Shown here in pieces: positions 1 through 7,870 of a stretch of DNA of 64,000 nt. Each line of letters begins with the position of its first letter. The stretch's first letter is position 1. The notes beneath the pieces are model-generated. The model saw only the letters and a list, made by a program, of their open reading frames with translations, was not told the DNA's origin and searched no databases. The stretch lies in contig NZ_LMEW01000033.1 in assembly GCF_001426525.1 (NCBI RefSeq), forward strand, positions 310,001 through 374,000. The letters are read 5' to 3'. The position numbers and the translations under genes were made by a program. The DNA comes from Massilia sp. Root133. GTDB taxonomy: Bacteria > Pseudomonadota > Gammaproteobacteria > Burkholderiales > Burkholderiaceae_D.

Positions 1-983
1 AGGCGATCGCCATGTTCAAGTCGATGGAGTCGCGCGGCTTTATTCCGAAGGGCGGCGCGCAGGAGTACATCGACGGCATGCCGGCCGATCCAAAAGAGCT
101 CCCCACGTACCTGGGCCAGCTCCGCGACGCCGGCATGACCCCGAAAGACCAGAAGGCGTTCACCACGCCGAGCGCCGATGCGACGCTGTCGGCCAGTACG
201 CAGCGCCGAGGCCAGGACATCCGCCACTCCGAGTGGGTCGAGGAGCAGAAGGCCGCCGATGCACCGGCGAAGCCGAACGAGACGCTAGCCAAGCAGATCG
301 CGTTCTACCGCGCGCCACCGCTCGGCCAGTTCAACATGAACAAGCCATGGGGCCAGGCCACCATGGACATGGTCATGCAGCTCAATCCCCAGTACGACGC
401 AGCCCAGTACGCACCGCGGGCTGCCGCGCTGCGTTCGTTCGCCGCCGGCGGCAAGGATGGCGCGGCGATCGAGTCGGCCAACACCGCGATGAACCACCTG
501 GCGACGCTGAAGGAGCTTGCCCTTGCCCAGAAGAACGGAGACACCCGCCTATTCAACAAGATCGCGAACAGGATCTCGGAAGCGACCGGCTCCGCGCGAC
601 CATCGAACCTGAAGGTCGCCGTGCAGATGGTGGCGCCCGAAGTGGTCAAGGCCGTGTCCGGGGTCGGTGGCACCGGCGAAGACCGGAACCACACTGCTGC
701 AGCGCTGACCGGGGACGGCACCTACTCGCCCGAACAGGTACTGGGCGCCGTCCGCACCGCGCAGGAGCTGTTCGGAGGCCGCCTGAAGGAGAAGAAGCGC
801 AGCTACGAGCGGAGCACCGGCCTCAAGGACTTTGATGACACATTCCTCTCGCCGGCCGCACGATCGCTCCTGACTGGCAAGAGCGACGGTGAGGGCAAAG
901 GGGCACCGCCAACGAAGCCTGCGAAGTCGGCGGCAGCGCACCCGGCCGATATCGATTACCTCCTCAACAAGTACGGGAACTAG
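1..983 (+). CDS. phage virion/DNA-ejection-type protein, 5' end outside window
   Basis: The reading frame is open from the first base, so the first visible ATG at 12 need not be the start; at least 323 residues are present. Composition is Ala/Gly/Lys-rich and helical with no membrane segment or signal peptide, and the C-terminus is a low-complexity Ala/Pro/Lys linker. It is followed at once by a very large Ala-rich protein and a terminase-like gene on the same strand, the layout of late virion genes in podovirus- or siphovirus-like prophages. I infer an internal virion or DNA-transfer protein. No catalytic motif is recognisable, so the exact role is open. Confidence 0.55.
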   Translation, partial: AIAMFKSMESRGFIPKGGAQEYIDGMPADPKELPTYLGQLRDAGMTPKDQKAFTTPSADATLSASTQRRGQDIRHSEWVEEQKAADAPAKPNETLAKQIAFYRAPPLGQFNMNKPWGQATMDMVMQLNPQYDAAQYAPRAAALRSFAAGGKDGAAIESANTAMNHLATLKELALAQKNGDTRLFNKIANRISEATGSARPSNLKVAVQMVAPEVVKAVSGVGGTGEDRNHTAAALTGDGTYSPEQVLGAVRTAQELFGGRLKEKKRSYERSTGLKDFDDTFLSPAARSLLTGKSDGEGKGAPPTKPAKSAAAHPADIDYLLNKYGN

Positions 984-985
984 TG

Positions 986-3472
986 ATGCCTGACCGCGAA
1001 CAGCTCTACCAAGCGCTCCGCAATGCCGATGCCGCGGGCGATACGAAGGCCGCGCAGCGCCTGGCCGGCTACATCAAGTCGCTGCCGGCCAATGACGCCT
1101 CCGAGGCCGAGCAGGGCCACAACCTGTTCGACACTCTGGCGTCGATCCCTGGGCACATCAAGGAGGCTGCCACCGGTGACAAGCGGCATACAGCCGAAAC
1201 TGATGCGGCGCCCGACTGGGCCGGCATGCCCGAGCTGAACTCGTTCAGCATGGCGAGTGCGAAAACCGGTTTGGGCACGCTCCTGTCCAACCCGGCCGAG
1301 ACCGTGAAGATCATCCAGTCGAACTTCCCAGGCGTGAAGGCGCGTCAGGATGAGAAGGGCAACTTCCTGTTGCGCTCGTCGATGGACGGCAAGGAGTATG
1401 CGATCAAGCCCGGCTTCCAGCTCAGCGACCTTCCGCGCGCGCTCGGCGCCATCGCTGCATTTACCCCAGCCGGCCGCGCCACGACCCTCGGCGGCGCTGC
1501 TCTCGGGGCTGCTGGCACACAGGCAGCCATTGAGGCGACCCAGGCGGCTACCGGCGGCGAGTTCAATCCGGGTGAGGTAGCTGCAGCCGGCGTCGCCGGC
1601 GCCGCCGTGCCGGCTGTGGTCAATGCAGTGCGTGCTGCAGCTGCGCCGGCCAGGCAGATCCTGCGACGCGTGCGTGGTGTGAACCCTGCTGTTGCTGCCG
1701 AGCCTGCCGCCGCGGTCGACCCGCTGGCGACCGCATCGGCCGAGGCTGCTGATGCCGGCGCCGCCTCACCTGGTGCGCAGGGCCCAGCTGCGCGCGCGGC
1801 CGCCGACGCTCCAACGGTCGATGCCAGCGGTGCGGCACCTCTGGCAGCGGACGACCTTACCCAGACGGCGCGCAAGGCCGCAGAAGGCGGTTTCGGAAGC
1901 AGCCGGGCAAAGCAGGTACTGGCCGAGCAGGCATCGCCCGATCCCAAGGTCATGGGGGCTGCCGAGCGCCTCGGCATCGATGGTGACCTGCAGGCGGACC
2001 ACGTGACCACGAATCAGGCATTCCGCGAACTGTCACAGGCTGTGAAGTCGATCCCTGGTTCCGAGGCACGCGCCGCAGAGTTAGACGGCCTGCAGCGAGT
2101 CGCGCAGCGGGCCAACGACCTGATCGAGGAGATTGGTGGCACGCATGACCTCAGTAGCCTTGCCCATTCGCTCAAAGAAAGGCTGCAGGGCACGCACGAT
2201 GAACTGGTGAGCCATGCGGACAAGCAGTATGCAGATATCCGCGCCGCCGTGCCGGCTAAAGCAGATGCGCCGGCGCCGACCGTCCTGAACATGATCAAGG
2301 CGCGCGCCAACGATCTCGGGGGCACGAAGTTCCTGTCGCCGATGGAAAAGATGGTCTTGGCGAAGCTCTCGCCTCGCCGGTTGATGCCGAAAGCAGAGGG
2401 GCCGCAGATTCTGTCCGCCTCGGGCGAGCCACTTCGCGCAGGGGCCGCGCCGCAGGCGATTCTCAAGCATCCGACGTACACCCTGCTGGATGACGTCCGA
2501 CGCGACCTCACCGCGGCGCGCGTCCAACGCGCCGGCCCGTTCAAGGACTCGGACAGCCGTTTGATCTCGATACTCGAGGACGCACTGAAGAAGGATCAGC
2601 GGGCCGTGCTCGAGCAGCATGGCATGGCCGGAAAGTGGGATCTCGCTCAGAAAACCGTCGCCACTTACAAGGGCATTCAGGACGATCTCGCCGCGCTTTT
2701 CGGCGAGAAGCTGGACGAGTCCTTCGTCGGTAAGATGTCGACGGCCATGAAGGCGCTCCCGGCGGGAGACCCGACCCAGCTTATCAAGTTGCTGAAGTCG
2801 GTCCCAGAAAGCATGCGCCAGGAGGTCGTCGCCTCTGGTCTCAGCACCGCATTTGGCAAGACTGCGGCTAATGGCCACGTCAGTTTCGGCAAGTTCGCCA
2901 CCTGGTACGAAGGCCTGCTCAAGAACAAGCAGTCGCACCTGGCCGTTATGACCCACCTGCCGCCCGAGGCGCGCAAGCAGCTCAGCGACCTATACCGTGT
3001 TTCCAACGGCATCAGCGCCGCCACGCGCGAGCGAATCACTACCGGTCGCCTCAACGCCATCAAGGACGAGCTGAAGCCGATCGACAACTTCACTGGCCGC
3101 CTCTACAAAACTGCACGTGAGTCTGCGCTTGGCGCCACTGTGGGCACGACCGTAGGCTGGGCCCTTGGCCCAGGTGCGGGCGCTGCGGTTGCGTCGGCGC
3201 TTGCCAAGGGAGCCAAGCCCGAGGCCATCAAGGCGGTCGACAAACTCCTGACTTCGCCCGAGTTCACCGAGCTGGCCCGCAGGACCGCGCATGGTGTTCA
3301 CCCCGAGCAGCAGGATGCGATCCGCCGCTTCGTCCAATCCCCTGGGTGGCGACGCTTCGCGCATGTCATGAACATGCCCGGTAACGCAACGGCTTCGCAG
3401 CGATGGGTTACGCAGGCGCTGCAGGCCGAGCGGATGCATGAAGACCAAGATCATCCAGCCGAAGGAGAGTAA
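986..3472 (+). CDS. large phage internal virion / DNA-ejection-like protein
   Basis: A protein of 828 residues. The upstream stop and this start nearly touch (TAGTGATG); I chose the ATG at 986 over the overlapping GTG at 983. The N-terminus carries a short module (LYQALRNADAAGD, KAAQRLAGYIKSL) that recurs at the ends of phage ejection and injectosome proteins. Residues about 150-230 are Ala/Gly-rich and hydrophobic, possibly membrane-interacting. A second Gly/Ala-rich hydrophobic patch lies near residues 712-745. The middle is long and helical. Size, position before a terminase-type gene and these hydrophobic patches fit a protein that helps move DNA across the cell envelope. A tape-measure role is the alternative. 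Confidence 0.55.
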   Translation: MPDREQLYQALRNADAAGDTKAAQRLAGYIKSLPANDASEAEQGHNLFDTLASIPGHIKEAATGDKRHTAETDAAPDWAGMPELNSFSMASAKTGLGTLLSNPAETVKIIQSNFPGVKARQDEKGNFLLRSSMDGKEYAIKPGFQLSDLPRALGAIAAFTPAGRATTLGGAALGAAGTQAAIEATQAATGGEFNPGEVAAAGVAGAAVPAVVNAVRAAAAPARQILRRVRGVNPAVAAEPAAAVDPLATASAEAADAGAASPGAQGPAARAAADAPTVDASGAAPLAADDLTQTARKAAEGGFGSSRAKQVLAEQASPDPKVMGAAERLGIDGDLQADHVTTNQAFRELSQAVKSIPGSEARAAELDGLQRVAQRANDLIEEIGGTHDLSSLAHSLKERLQGTHDELVSHADKQYADIRAAVPAKADAPAPTVLNMIKARANDLGGTKFLSPMEKMVLAKLSPRRLMPKAEGPQILSASGEPLRAGAAPQAILKHPTYTLLDDVRRDLTAARVQRAGPFKDSDSRLISILEDALKKDQRAVLEQHGMAGKWDLAQKTVATYKGIQDDLAALFGEKLDESFVGKMSTAMKALPAGDPTQLIKLLKSVPESMRQEVVASGLSTAFGKTAANGHVSFGKFATWYEGLLKNKQSHLAVMTHLPPEARKQLSDLYRVSNGISAATRERITTGRLNAIKDELKPIDNFTGRLYKTARESALGATVGTTVGWALGPGAGAAVASALAKGAKPEAIKAVDKLLTSPEFTELARRTAHGVHPEQQDAIRRFVQSPGWRRFAHVMNMPGNATASQRWVTQALQAERMHEDQDHPAEGE

Positions 3473-3474
3473 CC

Positions 3475-3954
3475 ATGGGACGAAAAACCGAACAGAAGGC
3501 CGGACCAACCGTCAGCGAAAAACTCGACGCCTTCGGGATTGATGCCGTGTGTGCGGCTATCCTGCATCCGAAAGCTATGCATGCGATCGCCGAGGAGATA
3601 GGGGTGTCGCAAGGATCGCTCGTGGCATGGATTGGCGCCGATCCTGAACGTTCCGCGCGTGCGCGCGAGGCAAGGGTACAAACCGCCCAGATGTGGGACG
3701 AGAAGGCGACGCTGACAATTGAGACGGCCAGCGATCAATTCGAGCTGTCCAGGGCGCGTGAGCTTGCGCAGCACTACCGTTGGCGAGCATCCAAGATCGC
3801 GCCGCGCGACTATGGCGACAAGGTAGCGATCGGCGGTGCTGCCGACCTGCCCCCGGTTCAGACCGCATCGACGCTTGATGTGGCCAGCCTGCCGACCGAG
3901 GTGCTGATCGCGATCATGAAGGCGAAAGATGCAGCTGAGAAGGGCAGCGCCTAG
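3475..3954 (+). CDS. terminase small subunit-like phage DNA-binding protein
   Basis: A protein of 159 residues starting at an ATG with a strong GAAGGAG ribosome site 8 bases upstream. Residues about 34-50 form a helix-turn-helix (AEEIGVSQGSLVAWI), and the stretch RWRASKIAPRDYGDKV near residues 102-117 matches the pattern of Sf6-type small terminase subunits (R-x-W-x-A-x-K-x-x-P-x-x-Y-G-D-K). Such proteins recognise the packaging site and load the large terminase. Its place after the virion proteins rather than before a large subunit is unusual for a linear late operon; the large subunit would have to lie outside the window. Confidence 0.6.
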   Translation: MGRKTEQKAGPTVSEKLDAFGIDAVCAAILHPKAMHAIAEEIGVSQGSLVAWIGADPERSARAREARVQTAQMWDEKATLTIETASDQFELSRARELAQHYRWRASKIAPRDYGDKVAIGGAADLPPVQTASTLDVASLPTEVLIAIMKAKDAAEKGSA

Positions 3955-4052
3955 CCCATCAAGGTGGCCGATGAGCTCCTTGCCTCAGATCTGCAAATCG
4001 GTTGACCTGTTGTGTTACTGTGGCAACTTTCTAAATTGCCCGGAGTCGACTG

Positions 4053-4352
4053 ATGCTGAAACCCGTCCTCATCTGCGCCGCCCTGGCCCTGTTGGCAGGG
4101 TGCGCAACTCCCCTCACCGATGCGGCCCAGAAGGTCCAGATCGTGACCGCCGCCCAGAAGGAAAAGTGCCAGGCCATCAAGCTGGTGACCTTCAACCAGC
4201 GGCTCGGCCCGGACAAGCCCGGCAACGCCATGAAGTCCGCCTTGAACGAAGCCGCGGCCGCCGGCGCCAATGCCTTCTATGTCGTGTCGACCTCGTCGGA
4301 CTGGGCCGAGGGGGCCTCGATCGTCGGCGAGGCGCTGCGCTGCGGCGGATGA
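4053..4352 (+). CDS. small DUF4156-like lipoprotein
   Basis: A protein of 99 residues with a lipoprotein signal: a basic start, a hydrophobic core and the lipobox LLAGC with the lipidated Cys at 17. The mature part has Cys at about 39 and 97, and a segment (ALNEAAAAGANAFYVVST) typical of DUF4156/RcsF-like envelope lipoproteins, in which a conserved helix precedes a G-A-N-x-x-x-V strand. I infer an outer-membrane-anchored protein expressed from the element as an extra gene unrelated to the virion. A lysis role (outer spanin) is less likely because no inner spanin, holin or endolysin is next to it. Confidence 0.55.
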   Translation: MLKPVLICAALALLAGCATPLTDAAQKVQIVTAAQKEKCQAIKLVTFNQRLGPDKPGNAMKSALNEAAAAGANAFYVVSTSSDWAEGASIVGEALRCGG

Positions 4353-4408
4353 GCCTCCTACCTGCTGAACGTTCCAGAGCGCGGGCATTCGCAGAAAATA
4401 GAGCTCAG

Positions 4409-4431
4409 TCTGTTTATCTAAAATAGACAGA
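4409..4431. repeat. AT-rich inverted repeat, 9-bp arms
   Basis: TCTGTTTAT (4409-4417) and ATAGACAGA (4423-4431) form arms around CTAAA with one mismatch. It sits in the 266-bp gap between two convergent genes, so it could be an operator-like dyad or a weak terminator; the gap otherwise shows nothing I recognise except the hairpin at 4577. Confidence 0.4.
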
Positions 4432-4576
4432 TTTAGACGGTTAGAGGGGATTTTTTCTGAACGCTGATACGTCCAAGATGCCTATTGAAATCAAACGCTT
4501 ATGTGTCAAAGTAGGAGGTTTTAGCCATCGATTTCCGAACGAATTTGAGCCCTGTTCAATAGAGAATTTCCTCCGG

Positions 4577-4598
4577 CATCGCGTGCACGCACGCGATG
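4577..4598 (-). terminator. hairpin after the 4619-5362 gene
   Basis: CATCGCGT and ACGCGATG are perfect 8-bp arms with a 6-base loop, 20 bases beyond the stop codon of the minus-strand gene. There is no clear T-run after it, so a termination role is only inferred. Confidence 0.35.
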
Positions 4599-4618
4599 AA
4601 TTAGGTGGAGCATGCGTT

Positions 4619-5362
4619 CTAACTAGGTAGAAAACCGCCTACTACGTCCCAAGCTTTTTGGCCTAGCTGAACGAGCTTGTCTGCCTTCAGTGCCAAGTCG
4701 GCAGCAGAGTTCACTCGCTTCCAGACAGACCCTAAGTTTGCTATTTCTGGAGCATCTGGATGGGCACTTATTTCTTCACGGACCTCGACAATTTCCCCTA
4801 GTGCTGTGCGAGCAGCTTGGCGAAGTGATCTCGCTCCGACTATTGGGTACTCAGCGAGCGCCTTTCGAATCAGATCAATGTGATGTTGGATGAGAGACTT
4901 AAGCCTTGGAGGGAGAGTGCTACCTTCCAGAGACTGCTCTAAATCCTGCACCTTGTTTTCTATTTCTGTTAGCTCCTCGGCGCTGATTAGGTCTTCTTCG
5001 TTATCGATTATCTCCCCGCAAAACGCCATTGCCACGAGAGTCTCAGCCGTTAGATGCTGGCGTACATTCGGCCACGAAGTATGCAGTGACATAGTGGAAA
5101 ACGCCGCTTCAAGCTGGGCGATGGCTGACGCATATAGCTCTTCACTAAAGTTCTTGGCCGTCATCTGCGACCGAACTATGTCCAGTTCGCGATACATAGC
5201 CCCTAGCCGCTCAGAAACTACAAAGCTCCGTCTCTGCGGAGAGCGCTCTGGCACTTGGAACAACGAAGCCCAGACCTCCATAGTTTGGGTATTGTCGGGG
5301 TGAGAAGGGATAGCCTTGATCAGGCTGACTATCCGAGAGGCTGAATTGATGTTTTTTGGCAT
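4619..5362 (-). CDS. unrecognised 247-residue helical protein, accessory gene
   Basis: I do not recognise this protein. I start it at the ATG at 5362, which has AAGGAC 5 bases upstream; an in-frame TTG at 5377 is the longer option. The sequence is mostly amphipathic helix, with a charged, coiled-coil-like section rich in Glu near residues 125-150 and a second around 185-205. There is no signal peptide or membrane segment, so it is probably cytoplasmic. Base composition is clearly more AT-rich than the flanking phage genes, and it points against the late genes with its own hairpin. That is the pattern of a separately transcribed cargo gene (moron); a defence or superinfection-exclusion role is possible but unsupported. 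Confidence 0.55.
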   Translation of the reverse strand: MPKNINSASRIVSLIKAIPSHPDNTQTMEVWASLFQVPERSPQRRSFVVSERLGAMYRELDIVRSQMTAKNFSEELYASAIAQLEAAFSTMSLHTSWPNVRQHLTAETLVAMAFCGEIIDNEEDLISAEELTEIENKVQDLEQSLEGSTLPPRLKSLIQHHIDLIRKALAEYPIVGARSLRQAARTALGEIVEVREEISAHPDAPEIANLGSVWKRVNSAADLALKADKLVQLGQKAWDVVGGFLPS

Positions 5363-5577
5363 AGCGTCCTTACGCAAGTCTTATAGCGTTAACTTCGTGC
5401 TCAGTAGCATCTTATCGTTGCCATATCTTCTATGCAACTTATTCAAATGGCAATATTTTCTGATCGAAGTGCATGTATCGAACTATCGATGAGGCATCGA
5501 AAGGCTCCAGGTTGCCTTCTTAACGAGACCTTCCCCATAGCTCTATACTGTTGTGTTACTGAAAGTGGGAGAACAGC

Positions 5578-6165
5578 ATGGATATTGGTACCGGCATTTT
5601 TCTAGGCATGGCATTGCTAGGCATCATCACGCTGTACATTGCGACCCGCGACCGTTGGAAGTGGCGCAAGATAGTTGTACGCAGCAGCGCTGGTTGCTGC
5701 TTGTTCCTGCTGATCGTCTGGGGAGGGGTTGCTGCGACGGCGGCCTACCAGAATCGCCTCGTGCCGATACACGGATACCAAGGTCTTCAAGTGACTGATT
5801 CGAAGGCAGATGTGCGTTTCAAGAAGGGTGAGCCAACTGCCGTTAGTGAGCCGATTTGGGCCTATGCGGCAGACGATAAAACGTGGGACACCGTCATTGT
5901 GTTCAAAGGTGAAGTTATCCGAGCAATATTCTACGAGGGTACTTGCACTTACTGTAACGCGCTTAACGGAATAAGTATTGGCACCAGCTATGAGGCGGTA
6001 ATCGAAAAACTAGGCCAACCGACTATGACTTCTGCCTCTAAGGACGGGTTGTACCGGCTTTTGTCCTTCAAAGACACGCATATGGTGTTGCGTATGGCGC
6101 GCGGCCAAGTGGACGCCGTTGGGATCTACAATCCCCGCGTCGGTCCGCCCGAGTACACTCGGTGA
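5578..6165 (+). CDS. membrane-anchored protein with a BamE/SmpA-like C-terminal fold
   Basis: A protein of 195 residues. Two hydrophobic segments (about 5-22 and 35-55) flank a short basic loop, and the remainder is soluble, probably periplasmic. Residues about 130-165 (ISIGTSYEAVIEKLGQPT, then a Tyr/Leu strand) follow the G-x-S-x-x-x-V-x-x-x-L-G-x-P signature of small BamE/SmpA-like domains. A C-x-x-C pair (CTYC, about 122-125) lies just before it. A possible -10 box TATACT sits at 5544-5549, suggesting a separate promoter. I do not recognise a specific family. Its isolated position and AT-rich leader suggest accessory prophage cargo acting at the envelope. Confidence 0.5.
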   Translation: MDIGTGIFLGMALLGIITLYIATRDRWKWRKIVVRSSAGCCLFLLIVWGGVAATAAYQNRLVPIHGYQGLQVTDSKADVRFKKGEPTAVSEPIWAYAADDKTWDTVIVFKGEVIRAIFYEGTCTYCNALNGISIGTSYEAVIEKLGQPTMTSASKDGLYRLLSFKDTHMVLRMARGQVDAVGIYNPRVGPPEYTR

Positions 6166-6204
6166 TATGAGCCAACGTGCTGTGAATAGCTGAAAACGCG
6201 CAAG

Positions 6205-6786
6205 CTAAATCGATTCTGGAGCAGACTTCACAATGCCGAGGATACTGGCGCGCGAGACAGAAAACCGACGTGCAAGTTCGCTTACGGTGATTCCAGCCGC
6301 GTAGTCAGCGGCGATCAAGCGGCGCTGCTCGTCGGTCGTCTTAGAAGGGCGGCCCAACGTCTTGCCCTCTGCCTTCGCCCGTGCCAAACCAGCTTGAGTA
6401 CGTTCGACCAGTAAATCGCGCTCCATCTCGGCAACCGCTGCAAGCATGGTCAGCATCAGCTTGCCGGCTGCGCTGGTCAGGTCGAGCTTGCCGAGTTGGA
6501 GAACAATGACCTCGATGCGGCGCGCGGCCAGCATCTTGATCGTCGCGCCGACATCCTGAGCATCACGGCCGAGACGGTCCAGCTTGGTCACCACCAGGGT
6601 TTCGCCGTCGCGGATCTGTCCGAGCATCTTGGCGAACTGCGGGCGCTGCAAGGCAGATACCTTACCCGACACGCCCTCATCCCTAAACCAGTAATCGACC
6701 TGATAGCCGGCGGCCTCGATCTCGCGGCGCTGGTTCTCGGTAGTTTGTTCGGTGGTGCTAACTCGGCCGTATGCAAAGGTCGCCAT
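6205..6786 (-). CDS. serine recombinase, resolvase/invertase family
   Basis: A protein of 193 residues, the usual size of Tn3/Hin-type recombinases. The catalytic Ser is at 10 in YGRVS, the arginine motif KLDRLGR at 68-74, the long E-helix at about 105-135, and the GRPSK linker precedes a helix-turn-helix at about 165-188 (ITVSELARRFSVSRASILGIV). All key residues appear intact. Such enzymes cut both strands through Ser-DNA links and resolve or invert DNA between short sites. The gene reads away from a field of repeated motifs at 6806-6921 that would be its natural binding site. It is small and unlike the large serine integrases of phages, so it need not be the integrase of this element. Confidence 0.9.
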   Translation of the reverse strand: MATFAYGRVSTTEQTTENQRREIEAAGYQVDYWFRDEGVSGKVSALQRPQFAKMLGQIRDGETLVVTKLDRLGRDAQDVGATIKMLAARRIEVIVLQLGKLDLTSAAGKLMLTMLAAVAEMERDLLVERTQAGLARAKAEGKTLGRPSKTTDEQRRLIAADYAAGITVSELARRFSVSRASILGIVKSAPESI

Positions 6787-6805
6787 CCTGCTCTCCGTTG
6801 TTCAA

Positions 6806-6921
6806 TGTGTTAGAAAACGGTGTCAGAATATACTTATGTGTTGGAAAGTACAACCTCTATATTTCTAACACATCAGATCGTTGATCTGTGTTGATGTTAG
6901 AAATCGTTCGTTTTCTAACGC
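6806..6921. repeat. res-like field of five TGTTAGAAA motifs
   Basis: Five related motifs lie just upstream of the recombinase start: TGTGTTAGAAAAC (6806-6818), TGTGTTGGAAA (6837-6847), ATTTCTAACACA (6861-6872, inverted), GATGTTAGAAAT (6893-6904) and GTTTTCTAACGC (6910-6921, inverted). The second/third and fourth/fifth copies face each other as inverted pairs. Tn3-type resolvases bind three such paired sites (res I-III) beside their own gene, and the crossover occurs in one of them. The field also overlaps the promoter region of the recombinase, which would give autoregulation. Confidence 0.6.
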
Positions 6922-7025
6922 TTCGGCTCGTCCATTGATTTATCGCCCTTGATCAGTTGATAACGCCCAAGTTTCAATAAATGCAACATAGCCACAATGC
7001 CTTACAACCAACACGGAGGCATCAA

Positions 7026-7517
7026 ATGGCATCGGACTATTACCTGCAACTGGACGGCATCAAGGGCGAGTCGGCCGATTCGCGTCATTCCGCATGGATC
7101 GAATGCACTTCAATCAGCTGGAACATCCATCAACCCAAGAGTGCTACAGCATCGACCGCTGGCGGACACACTGCAGAACGCGCCGAACTCAGCGAGATCA
7201 CCATTCACAAGCTGGTTGACTTAGCATCGCCAGTCCTCGCACAAACCTGCGCGTGCGGCAAAACGATCCCAAAGGCTAAGCTGGAAATGATGCGCGCTGA
7301 CGGCAACGGCGAGCCGGTCAAGTATTTCGAGGTGGAGCTTGAGAACGTTCTGATTGCCCACATCGCCCCGTCATTCGACGGCGGCGACGTGCCGGGCGAG
7401 AGCCTGGGTCTCAAGTTCTCCAAGGTGAAATGGCGGTACACCCAGCAGAAGATCGGCGGCGGCACCAGCGGCAATACGGCCGGCGGGTGGGATCTGGCAT
7501 CCAATAGGATCGCGTGA
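7026..7517 (+). CDS. hcp: Hcp-family type VI secretion tube protein (orphan)
   Basis: A protein of 163 residues; the ATG at 7026 has GGAGG 6 bases upstream, so the longer in-frame start at 6981 is not needed. The N-terminus (YYLQLDGIKGES-x-D-S-x-H) and the later SPVLAQTCACGK and YFEVELENVLI segments are the Hcp1 fold signature. Hcp forms the hexameric rings of the type VI inner tube, and small effectors are carried in its lumen. No other type VI core gene is in the window. The stop codon overlaps the start of the next gene (TGATG), so this Hcp is coupled to an immunity and an effector gene and probably acts as their dedicated carrier, using a secretion machine encoded elsewhere. Confidence 0.85.
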   Translation: MASDYYLQLDGIKGESADSRHSAWIECTSISWNIHQPKSATASTAGGHTAERAELSEITIHKLVDLASPVLAQTCACGKTIPKAKLEMMRADGNGEPVKYFEVELENVLIAHIAPSFDGGDVPGESLGLKFSKVKWRYTQQKIGGGTSGNTAGGWDLASNRIA

Positions 7518-7870
7518 TGCGTGCGCTAGTCCTTCTTGCAATCGCGGTGCCGGCTTACGCGGGGCCGGCAGGGACCCATCCCTTCCCTTGGATGAGTGGG
7601 GCGCGACTGCTTCACCAGCTCGACCAACCGGCCAGCCAAGCGGAAGCGGCTGAGGCGGTGGCATACCTGCAGGGCGTCATGGATGCGACTGCCGATCGGC
7701 AATGGTGCTACAGCATCACCAAGCCGGGAACCGATTTGGTACAACCGGCGTTGACGGACAAGCTGCGCTCGCTCACGCCGGCGCAGGCCAGGCAGAGCGC
7801 AGGTGTACTGGCGGTCCAAGCTTGGGCTGAAAGATGGCCTTGCCCGGCTAAGGGGTGCTGTCATGGGTAA
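7517..7870 (+). CDS. Rap1a/Tai-family periplasmic immunity protein
   Basis: A protein of 117 residues from the ATG at 7517, which shares one base with the hcp stop; a GTG at 7514 is the alternative. A short cleavable signal peptide ends near VPAYA-G at residue 14-15. The mature part has the family pattern: a hydrophobic helix with GARLL, AYLQGVMDA, then WCYSI, and a closing AWAERWPC with the paired Cys expected of a periplasmic disulphide protein. Family members bind and block a type VI peptidoglycan amidase in the periplasm. The gene overlaps the following amidase gene by 8 bases, placing antidote before toxin in one transcript. Confidence 0.75.
   Translation: MRALVLLAIAVPAYAGPAGTHPFPWMSGARLLHQLDQPASQAEAAEAVAYLQGVMDATADRQWCYSITKPGTDLVQPALTDKLRSLTPAQARQSAGVLAVQAWAERWPCPAKGCCHG

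Noticed and set aside
4409..4431. LexA-box reading of the CTGT...ACAG dyad
   Set aside because: The spacer between CTGT and ACAG is 13 bases, not the 8 of a LexA site.
4007..5561. Identical 14-mer CTGTTGTGTTACTG at 4007-4020 and 5548-5561, upstream of two cargo genes
   Set aside because: In 64 kb a few identical 14-mers are expected by chance, and the two copies differ in distance to the start codon and in flanking promoter boxes.
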